Of a stretch of DNA of 23,359 nucleotides, positions 1 to 8,858 are shown piece by piece; position 1 is the stretch's first letter; the number at the start of each line of letters is the position of its first letter. Source of the stretch: Hypsibius dujardini. Lineage: Eukaryota > Tardigrada > Eutardigrada > Parachela > Hypsibiidae. A program made the position numbers and the translations under genes. The stretch spans positions 1-23,359 of the forward strand of contig LRSR01013041.1 in NCBI GenBank assembly GCA_001579985.1, written 5' to 3'. The notes under the pieces are model-generated. The model was given only the letters and a program-made list of their open reading frames with translations. It was not told the DNA's origin and did not search any database.

Positions 1-51
<51 letters not shown>
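1..51 (+). repeat. (ACAG)n microsatellite at window edge
   Basis: Near-perfect ACAG tetranucleotide repeat running off the left edge of the window. It lies in the intron that ends at the splice acceptor just before position 92, so it belongs to the ECT2-like gene. The transcript would carry the ACAG strand, opposite to the other intronic arrays here. Confidence 0.95.
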
Positions 52-91
52 GCCAGCCTTCTATTGTAATTGTCTTTCCTCTTCCTTGCAG

Positions 92-2800
92 ATAATGAAC
101 AAAGTCGTGGCGGTCGTGGCCGGCTACGCGGAGGTTCAAAACGCCCAGATCATCAAACAAATTCACAATATGGGCGGATTCGTGATGAAACGGCTGACAT
201 CATCCTCCATTAGACGTCACCGGCCGACCCACCTGATCGCCCACTCTGCCCTCTGCAAGGCGTATCACGTGGCTCGCGCGCACAATGACACCGGCCTGCA
301 GATTGTCTCGGAAGAGTGGATCCGTGATCTTTGGTCGCGCTGTACTGTGGCAGATTTGCATAGCCCGCTGATAGCATCGCATCCGCCGGCAGCCGGCGCG
401 TATGCCTGGGCTCGGAACATCACCTTCTCCCTCGTCGGCTTTGACACATCCACTCATCAGCATTGGACAGCCTGGCTCGAGTCTGCAGGCGGTTTTGTCG
501 CCGATCACAAGTTTTCGTCCTCCTCGACAAATATCTTTTTTCTCAACGACGACGACGACAGCCAAACGTCATTTTTTCGCTGCCGATTGCTCCAGCGTAC
601 CGCGGGGCGCTGCCTTTATCGCCTGAAATTCGACCGGGAAGTCGTGCAACTTGACGTGCAGGATGAGCAGTGGGTGTGCGGATTGGAGTTCCTGAGGAGG
701 TCGCGGCAGGAGAATATCTTCCCCACACCGCTGCAGCGCTACTCGGTGATCCCCGCGCTCCGGGATGAGGAGTTGGCTCACGCAGCAGGAAGCGGCATCA
801 AACGCGGCCTCTTTGCGGGAGACGTCTCTTCGCCCAGCCCCAAGCGTCAGGCAGTGCGTGTGCGCCGCCGGAGCAGCGTCACCTTCTCCGACGTCCCTGA
901 CAGCGACGCGATGCTCCGTACAACAGAGACCCCTTCCAGGTATGGATGGTAAAAGAAAACTGCTGAACTAGATAAAATAAACTTAAACTTGGCTAAAATT
1001 CTAAAATTTAATTTTAAATAATATTTTATTATTATATTAAATTAAATTTAAATTATTTTTATTTTTATTTCGTAATTTGTGCAGGCAGCTCAAGACTCTG
1101 GCTCTGTCTTCTCCTCCTTCGTCCCAGCAGCAGTTTCGTCGGGGAGGAAGCGGGCTGCATCTTCGCCACCATGCTCGCCTCATGGAGTCGGATGAGAATG
1201 TGCCGGCGGATTTGGTCGCCCCGGTGGCGTGTCAGCGCCAGCAGCGAGCCATGGAGCTGCTGCAGACGGAGCGGAATTATATCCGCCTGTTGCGCAGTCT
1301 GCTGGAGAACGTTGTGGGACCTCTGGAAGCCGAAGGCAGTCATGGAAAGTCCGGATGCCTGCTGGCCATCACGGATTTGGACATTATTTTTGGGAGGCTT
1401 CCAGTAATCTGCCGGTAATTTTTCCCCTCCCTCTTAATCGACCAACCATTTCACAAAGTAGACCCGATGGCGTTTTTCTTTGCTTGTGTTGTCTCTTCCC
1501 AAACAAGGAAAGCGATATTGATCTGATCAAACAGTTTTGCCATGGGCATTGAGAGGGATGCGAGATTGCGGATTACCTGTTATTCTGAGAACGCCGTCTA
1601 CATCTGCGAGATATCATCTTCCCTCTGCTGATAGAACCTTTTTCTTTCTTTTTTTGTGTGTGTGCAGGATCCACGAAAAGATTGCCAGCGAAATCAGCGC
1701 TGCAATCGATCCGTGGAGCAGCGACTGCAGCCTCGGAGCTGTTTACGCAAAGTTTGCCGATGATATCGCAAAAGTCTACTTACCCTATGTGAACGCCTAC
1801 GATGACTCTCGCCGATTCCTTCAGGATACCATGAAGCACAAACCGAAGCTGCAGGCCTTCGTCAACCGATGCCTCGCTCTTCCCGAATTCAGCCGCCAGT
1901 CCCTGGCCGACATCCTCATTCGTCCGGTTCAGCGGCTTCCCACCATCCTGCTGCTGCTGAAAGATCTGCAGAAGCACACCGAAGACTGCCATCCGGATTA
2001 TACGGATCTGGCGATGGCCGTCGCCGCGCTTGATGATGTCTTGAAGGCCATCAATGAGAGCGGACGCGTCGCTGCCGCACCCCTTGGGGGTTCTTATTCT
2101 GTTCTTTCGTCAAATGGTTCGTGGTCCGACAACTAAGTCCAATGCGTTCTTGACCGCTTGTGCAGCTCTTCGTCTGTCTATCTGCCTGTCTGTCTGTCTG
2201 CCTGCCTGTCTGTCTGTGTCTGCCTGTCTGTCTGTCTGTCTGCCTGTCTGTCTGTGTCTGCCTGTCTGTCCGTCTGTCTGTCCGCCTGTCTGTCTGTATG
2301 TCTGCCTGCCTGCCTGTCTGTCTGTCTGTCTGTCTTGATTACTGAGTGGACAGCTGACCGATCGAAGTTTTCTAATCAGCTAATACTTGAATTTCAGCGT
2401 CGTCTTCGTTGAGTCTTGCATCCACGAGCCGGTGTGCGACTGATTCGCCCGTACCATCCCGGAAAGCGATGTCTAAGCGGAACTCAGTGGACGGTGGCGG
2501 TGGCGGTGGCATCCCTCCGCCGGACAGCACCAGTCTGAAGGCATGGGAGAAGGCGCGCAAGCTTGCTTTCCGGACGTCTTCCAGGTTCGGTTTTTGTTTT
2601 TTTTCGGGGGGGGGGGTTTTCATTAATTCACGAAAGGCTTGTTCCATGTCTTAATCATCTTGTGATTTTTGTGCAGAGTATCGCGAGTGTTTGCGTTTGG
2701 TTCCAAGTCCGCGTCCGGATCCGGTCTGAAACGGGCGGCTTCGACGCTTCTGGCTTCTACCGCGAAGAACGCCAAGTCCGATGATTCCGATGAGCAGTAG
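92..2800 (+). CDS. ECT2: ECT2/Pebble-like Rho guanine-nucleotide exchange factor, 3' part (5' end outside window)
   Basis: Exons 92-939, 1085-1414, 1668 to about 2089, 2398-2584 and 2677-2800 (TAG stop) join in phase to about 636 residues. The first exon encodes two BRCT domains: HNMGG and EEWIRDLW mark the first, NITFSLVGFD the second. A basic linker follows (PSPKRQ, RVRRR). Exons 2 and 3 give a full DH domain of about 195 residues, from QTERNYIRLL to the hallmark LIRPVQRLP and a closing INE. The last two exons encode a basic Ser-rich tail (KAWEKARKLAF, RVSRVFAF) resembling the ECT2 C-terminus. ECT2 activates RhoA at the cell equator during cytokinesis; the BRCT repeats bind centralspindlin and restrain the DH domain. 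Odd: no PH domain is found between DH and tail. The donor after exon 3 is weak; GTTCTT at 2090 is the phase-compatible choice I found, otherwise the frame stops at 2134-2136. N-terminal exons lie upstream of the window. Confidence 0.85.
2170..2336 (+). repeat. (CTGT)n array with CTGC variants, ECT2 intron
   Basis: CTGT/CTGC tetranucleotides with occasional TGTGTC steps lie between the DH exon and the first tail exon of the ECT2-like gene. An acceptor-like stretch (GACCGCTTGTGCAG, ending at 2165) comes immediately before the array. This could be a real acceptor whose exon is missing. The array lies where a PH-domain coding region would be expected. Confidence 0.9.
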
Positions 2801-2904
2801 CCTGAACGGGGGAAGAAAGAGAGAAAGATATTTGATTGTTTGCGTCTTTCTGATTTTGTTTGATCATTATTGGCAGAGCTGCGGTGTGGCGCGTTCATTT
2901 GCTA

Positions 2905-2925
2905 CTGCTGCTGCTGCTGCTGCTG
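2905..2925 (+). repeat. (CTG)7 in the ECT2 3' UTR region
   Basis: Seven perfect CTG units about 105 nt after the ECT2 stop codon, so probably in the 3' UTR on the sense strand. The length is modest. A possible effect on the mRNA is inference only. Confidence 0.8.
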
Positions 2926-3419
2926 CGCGTTGTCCAGTTCATTCGTGATATTTATAATTTTTCGTCCTTCATACACCCTCCCCCCCTCCCCGAAAGAGTA
3001 GTCTTCTCTGTCTCCGATGCGCAGCTGAATCCATGTTATTTTGCGAGAAGTCCTTCACGCTATGTCCGCACAATGTTATGAGTTTGTGTTCACAGTGTTT
3101 TGTGTGCGGGGTTAAAAATAGTTTCGCTTGCTTCTCGGACTTTTTAAGTATAATTTTAAGAAATCGAAAATATCGTGGTGGCTCTTTCGCTTCTTTTGTC
3201 TTGTACACTAACATCCTTTCTGAATTAACATCACCTTTTGCACTTTGTCCGGCTGTGGTTATGTTTGTGCAATCAGCTTTCTTTTCTTCCGCTTTTCCAC
3301 CGAAAATCCAACGATTAAAAATGATGAAAGTTTCCTTCCTGTTAAGACTTTTTGAAGACTGCTGCTTCTTACGCTTCTGTGTATGGCGTTACATGACGAC
3401 GTTACCCACTCCAGCTGAT

Positions 3420-3630
3420 AGACAATCAGACAATCAGACAGGCAAACAGACAGACAAACAAACAGACAGACAGACAGACAGGCAGGCAGACATCAAACAG
3501 GCAGACAGACAGGCAGACAGTCAGACAAAAAGGTAGGCAGGCAGACAGACAGACAGTCAGACAAAGAGGTAGGCAGGCAGACAGACAGACAGGCAGGCAG
3601 ACAGGCAGGCAGACAGACAGACAAACAGTT
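3420..3630 (+). repeat. (ACAG)n array with AGGC variants, intergenic
   Basis: ACAG repeats with interspersed GGCAGGCAG units and AAACAGAC variants, between the convergent 3' ends of ECT2 and small Maf. Read from the Maf strand it is CTGT. It contains an internal near-duplication (AGGTAGGCAGGCAGACAGAC, repeated about 35 nt apart), so blocks have been copied as well as single units. Confidence 0.9.
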
Positions 3631-3811
3631 ACGAAATAGGAAAGTCATATTTACATAAACCAGTTTCTGTGCATTGGCACGACTTGGAGAAGTGATAGCA
3701 AGAACGACCGTGGAAGGCAGGAATACATGGGACCTGAGAGACACGAAAAGTGTAAAATTTGAAACCATACAACATAAAACTCTAATACGACTGATTCGTT
3801 TTCGGCAGCGG

Positions 3812-4862
3812 TTAGTTTGGTCGCGCCGATGAGCCGGCGAGCTGGATTCGGAGATTCACAACTTCTGCAAAACGCAAGAACACAACCGGTATTTAAAATC
3901 ACAGAAAGAGAAATCGACATTTAAACGCATATATTTTTGAATAACTTAATTTACTGCAAATATCAGGATTCTGGATTTAAAATCATATTTAAAATGCTAT
4001 AAATTTTACGAATAAGATTTTATGCAGTCCTCTCATCTTCCATTCTTACCAGCCTCCATTGCCCTCGCTTCATCCTTCACCCGCTTGATCTCATTCACCA
4101 GCTTCTCCTTGACCGTTTCCAGACTGTCCTTTTGCTCCAAACGGCGATTTCGACAATTCTAAAATCATCCACACAAATAGAAGTTCACTCCACAGCGCAC
4201 TCTATCGATTGATTGATTGATGAACTGCCATCAACAATCGCTTACTTAACGGTTCCGTCACTTGATTGACTGATCAGCATTAACAATCGTTTGCTTAACG
4301 GTTCTGTCGCTTGATTGACTGATCAGCCTTAACGATCGCTTGCTTAACGGTTCTGTCGCTTGATTGACTGATCAGCCTTAACGATCGCTTGCTTAACAGT
4401 TCTGTCGCTTGATTGACTGATTAGCATTAACAATCGTTTGCTTAACGGTTCTGTTGCTTGATTGACTGATTAGATAACTTGCATATTACATAAGCGCATT
4501 ACGTAACATCCGCGCACTCACAGCAGCATAGCCCCGGTTCTTCAGCGTCCTTCGGCGCTGCTTCAGCCGCTTCACCTCCTCCTTCGCCTGGCCCCGGAGA
4601 CGGCGATTCAACTCGGGGATAGACAGGGTGACCAGCTCCACGTCCGCGACAATGTCCGATTCCGGTCCGACCAATTCGTCATCGTCCTTCTCGCGGGACG
4701 AACTGGACTTGGTGTCGGGCGATCCGATGGGTTCGAAAGTGCCTGCTGACCTGAAACGCCGTCACACAGCAAAGTGCAGAATGGAACAAGAACGAAATCA
4801 CGGATCACACACAATTACGTGCGTAGTTAAGTGTGTGCAAGAAAGGCAAAAGAGACTCACAT
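3812..4862 (-). CDS. maf-S: Small Maf bZIP transcription factor (MafF/G/K-type), complete
   Basis: Coding segments on the minus strand are 4862-4861 (AT only), 4750-4522, 4158-4050 and 3864-3812. They total 393 nt, or 130 residues plus TAA. Splice sites are GTGAGT/CAG, GTGAGT/TAG and GTAAGA/CAG, all in phase. Exon 2 carries the Maf extended homology region ([12 protein letters not shown]) and basic region ([12 protein letters not shown]); exon 3 continues NCRNRR. A leucine zipper then runs through L-L-V-M-L heptads (start LETVKEK) and ends about ten residues after LRIQL. No transactivation domain is present, as expected of small Mafs, which bind Maf recognition elements as homodimers or with CNC partners. 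The start ATG is split AT|G by a 110-nt intron: it is the only in-frame Met before the homology region, and an in-frame TGA lies at 4875-4877. The zipper is shorter than in vertebrate MafK. Confidence 0.88.
4207..4474 (+). repeat. 49-bp minisatellite, array A (small Maf intron)
   Basis: About 5.5 copies of a 49-bp unit containing TTGATTGACTGATCAG, ATTAACAATCG and TTGCTTAACGG. It fills most of the 363-nt intron between the two bZIP exons. The same unit recurs upstream of the gene at 5163-5445. Copies are adjacent, with no unique spacers. Confidence 0.92.
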
Positions 4863-5162
4863 CTTCCTGATAATTCACTCGCTCACACAGTGATCTGCGA
4901 AATTTCTGCCGATTTCGATCAAAATCTTGACAAAAAAATCGAAAAACGTTTGACCAATCGCGAAGAGGAAAGAAAAAGTTATGATATATATTTTTAATAT
5001 TTTCGTGCTAAAAAATGTGGCGTGTCACATTGTAAACAAATCGATGACGTCAGCTGCTCTGGTCGGGTTATTACTCCACAAAAGTGGCTCAAACTCTGAC
5101 AGCCTCTTCACGCCCTGTTCCGGGGCTGTTTGCGTTCCAACTTGGACCACCCATCCTGTAGC
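4863..5162 (-). promoter_or_regulatory. Putative 5' UTR and promoter of small Maf
   Basis: Immediately upstream of the split start codon is a leader with an in-frame TGA. A TATATAT stretch at 4985-4991 lies about 125 nt upstream of the first coding base and could be a TATA box. An ATTGG (inverted CCAAT) lies near 4955. These are weak, composition-level signs and the transcription start is not determined. No coding sequence was recognised here. Confidence 0.25.
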
Positions 5163-5445
5163 TCTGTTGCTTGATTGACTGATCAACATTAACGATCGCT
5201 TGCTTAACGATTCCGTTGCTTGATTGACTGATCAACATTAACGATCGTTTGCTTAGCCGTTCCGTTGCTTGATTGACTGATTAACATTAACGATCACTTG
5301 CTTAACGGTTCCGTTGCTTGATTGACTGATCAACATTAACGATCGTTTGCTTAACGGTTCCGTTGCTTGATTGATTGATTAGCATCAACAATCGTTTGCT
5401 TAACGGTTCCGTTGCTTGATTGAATGATTAGCACAAACAATCGGC
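5163..5445 (+). repeat. 49-bp minisatellite, array B (upstream of small Maf)
   Basis: About 5.7 tandem copies of the same 49-bp unit as array A (TTGATTGACTGATCAACATT, CGATCGTTTGCTTAACGG), in the same orientation. It lies between the small Maf promoter and the BRR2 3' end, and is separated from array A by about 690 bp holding the first two Maf exons. Confidence 0.92.
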
Positions 5446-5588
5446 ATTTGGACACGCTTATTAATTTGCAGTCCGTCCCATTTGCATGCGCGTCAGTGAC
5501 TGACTCTGAGGTAAAATTCTCAATTTCTCAATGAGAGATTATTCTCATCATCATGTAAAAGTTGCTGTGAAGTTTGGTGGTACTAAAT

Positions 5589-5706
5589 ACGTGGCAAAAA
5601 ATCTCACACTGACCGAATTAAGCACTTTAACTCGGAAATGTGTACAACAGTCGTACGACAGACGAGTGTAGAGGCTTAACTCGGTTAGCGCAAGTTTTTG
5701 CCACGT
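5589..5706. mobile_element. 118-bp foldback (MITE-like) element, copy 1
   Basis: The element begins ACGTGGCAAAAA and ends TTTTTGCCACGT, a perfect 12-bp terminal inverted repeat. A second inverted block follows inside: CTGACCGAATTAAGC pairs with the complement of GCTTAACTCGGTTAG at 13 of 15 positions. There is no coding capacity. A diverged copy in the opposite orientation lies at 16815-16929, which shows a dispersed repeat. I could not define a clean target-site duplication, so assignment as a transposon is an inference. Confidence 0.7.
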
Positions 5707-5736
5707 GTGTATAAGAGTACGCGTTTTGTTGGTGAG

Positions 5737-5990
5737 ATTACGGTTGATTGATTGATTGGATTTGAATGGACATGTGCGGTAGTTTACGGTTGATTGATTG
5801 ATTGAGTGGCCTTGTGCGGTAGTTTACGGTTGATTGATTGATTGAGTGGACATGTGCGGTAATTTACGGTAGATTGATTGATGGAGTGGGCATGTGGGGT
5901 AGTTTACGGTCGATTGATTGATTGAGTGGCTATGTGCGGTAGTTTACGGTCGATTGATTGATTGAGTGGGCATGTGCGGTAGTTTGCTGG
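5737..5990 (+). repeat. 40-bp minisatellite built on GATT repeats
   Basis: About six copies of a 40-bp unit: AGTTTACGGT, then TGATTGATTGATTGAGTGG, then CATGTGCGGT with small variants. It lies about 180 bp past the BRR2 stop codon, in its 3' flank. I saw no AATAAA-type signal for BRR2 between the array and the stop. Confidence 0.9.
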
Positions 5991-6169
5991 ATCGTTTCGT
6001 GTCAATCAGCTTCATTTAAGGAGAACTCGCCGCTTTGCAACAAAGCATTGCCTAAAAGTCAGTGAAAACGAGGGGAAATCCGTAAACGTGCCCGGCGAAC
6101 TGAACGCTGATGAACGAGGACATTAACGAAGGAGCTGTCCCAAAAAAGGAATAGACGGTGAGCGGCGGA

Positions 6170-8819
6170 TTATTTTTTATCTCCCACCACGGTCAGTTGC
6201 ACGCTGTATTCCTGATCACAGCCCATGTAGCTGTCCGACATCAAGCACAGCGTCAGATCGCGTTTGCTGCTCTGCGGTCCGGGAGCCAAAAAGTCCAGCT
6301 TGACGTCCACCTTGGACTGGGAGAAGTTGACGCGCTTAATGGAGAAGAGGGTGTTGGTTGACGGCTCCCCGACCACAACCCACCAACCTTCCTGTCGTTG
6401 CTGGAACAGGAACAAAGGAATATTACGTTTTTCGTCGCGACTCACACCGAGTCAATTCGAAACTACGAGCTCCTAAAAACCAACCTGAGGGAAGAAGGGA
6501 GCTAGAACAGGCGGCGCTTCGGCTTCCTCGCGTTCCAGCGACACTTCCACAACGACACTGTTACCTCTGCAAATACACAAATAACCCAATAGAACTTTCA
6601 GGCAGTTCGCCTGGTTTCAGGCAGTTTGCCTGGTTTCAGGCAGTTTGTCTAGTTTCAGGCAGTTCGCCTCGTTTCAGGCAGTTCGCCTGGTTTCAGGCAG
6701 TTCGCCTAGATTCAGGCAGTTCGCCTGGTTTCAGGCAGTTTGTCTAGTTTCAGGCAGTTCGCCTAGATTCAGGCAGTTAGCCGCGTTTCAGGCAGTTTCA
6801 CCTCGACCGCTTTCGACGGCGACCGTTTTCGACTTACACTTCGACTTTACTGGCCGAAAGCTGATGGCTCATATCGATATTGGGATAGCGATTGCAGAAT
6901 TTGGCCACATGCGCCATCTCCTCGGCGGACAAGCCCAGCAGCTCCACCCGGTCCGTTTCCTCCATTTCCATCACGTCGAAGATGGACTCGACTTTCCTCT
7001 CCTCACAGCGTTTGATGATCTCCGGCGTGAAATGCGGCAGCTGTTTCAGGTTCGAGTCCTTCGCCCACATGGCCTGCGTCACCATCTGCGAGAGCTCCAT
7101 GGCGGCCAACGCCGGACTCCACCAGCCGTTGGAGGACAACACGTCCACGCAGGCGTAGATGAGACGCATGATCTTCGACAGGATGATCTGATTCAAATCG
7201 GTCTGCATCTCCGGTGGCGGCTGGATACGGGAGAGATGGGCCTGCAGCAGGAGGTTGGCCTTGATGTGCGGGTCGGTCACCTTGCCGGACTGCGGCTTGT
7301 AGGGGATCTTCTCGAGGAGCTGACGCAGCCAGCGGTCTTCCCGCTGACGGACCGGCATGCGAGCGAATTCGCTAGCCGAACTGATGATATCAATCAGGCC
7401 GCGGATCTTGGTCTTCTGGTTCAACGACAGACTGAACAGCTCAATGGTGGCGTAGTTGATGCTGTAGTAGGACGCAATCATGCCCAAATTCATCGCTTTC
7501 AGGTCCATTTCATCCTCGATTTCGATGCACTTGCTCTTTTCCAGATCCTACGTTGATGAAAAGACCATGATGTGATTAGAGTTGTTCAAATGTTGAATTT
7601 CGACACAGCCATTTTTATTTACGGCAGATTATAAAAGTCTGCCACCCAAACTTGTGGCCATGTGTGCAGCACCAGATGGCGCCCTCACCTGAAGCGTTGA
7701 TTCCACCAACTCCGAGAGATGATCTGACAAGTAGCGGCTCGAGACATTCTGCAGGTTGTAATAGTTTGGATTCTGCGTCATCCGACGGTACATGAATGTC
7801 CAGGTCAAATAATCCACCGCATCCTGCTTGTTCTCAATGGTCTTTGTGACAATTTCCGAGTTGAAGGGGTCGTGGAGAAAGTGGTCCAGATGCGACTCCA
7901 CCGGCAGCGGATTGAGGAGAAACTTGAGGAAGAACTCCTTCTTCGAGGTCTGGCACATCAATACGCAGATGGACTTCTGATCGACCAGCGGTCGATTGGC
8001 GAAGCCTCCGATCATCTGGATCACATCCGTCACCGGGTAGTCCTCGTAGGCGTGCACCTTCCCGTTGTACGTCTGCGTGTCCATGATGATGACGAGGTGG
8101 GCCTTGACGTTGACGGACCAGCAGAGATCTTTCGCCACGACCAGAACTTGGATGGCGTTCAAGCCAAACAGCGTCTGGACGTGCTCGCGATCGCGTTCCT
8201 CGAGACCTTCGTGGAGGAAGCCGATGCCTTTCGGTAAAGTATGCTGCTTCAAGGTCTGAAACAGACAAACCGTTAGCCTGCTTCAAGAAGCTAAATTTAG
8301 ATATACCGACTAACAAAGAAAAGCAGAACCAAAAATCCGGCCATGTAGGAAAAATCGGCAGGGTGTTAAATAATTCACATGACAGGCACTCAGACAGATA
8401 CACAAAAGCCGATAACAAGGCTAGACAGGCAGTTAAATAACCGAAAAGATCGACAGTCAGACAGGCATCTCGACAGACGATAAGAAAACCCAAAAGACAG
8501 ACAGTCGTCGAAAAAGATCCACAGGCTGCCTGTCCGACAGGCCGATCGGCAGGCAGTCAGGCAATCCGATCCACAGGCAGTCAGATAACCCAAAAGACGG
8601 AAAGTCGGACAGCTATATTGACAGACGCTCAGATAATCCGAACGACAGGCAGTCAGACAACCTAAAAGACGGAAGAGCACATGAGACAGGCACACAGACA
8701 GGCATACAGACAGACAGACAGACAGACATATAGACAGACAGATAGGCAGGCAGGCAGGCAGACAGGCAGGCAGGCAGGCAGACAGGCAGGCAGACAGGCA
8801 GACAGACAGGCAGGCAGGC

Positions 8820-8858
<39 letters not shown>

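Larger units (their letters stand above)
2801..3811. other. Convergent spacer between ECT2 and small Maf
   Basis: About 1 kb between the two stop codons holds both 3' UTRs. I see no convincing coding sequence; open frames here lack codon structure or come from repeats. An ATTAAA at about 3314 could serve ECT2 polyadenylation, but I found no standard AATAAA in a good position. The (CTG)7 run and a large ACAG array are the only clear structures. Confidence 0.5.

Noticed and set aside
4207-5445. CRISPR-like regular repeats
   Set aside because: The 49-bp units are directly adjacent with no unique spacers, and the DNA is eukaryotic.
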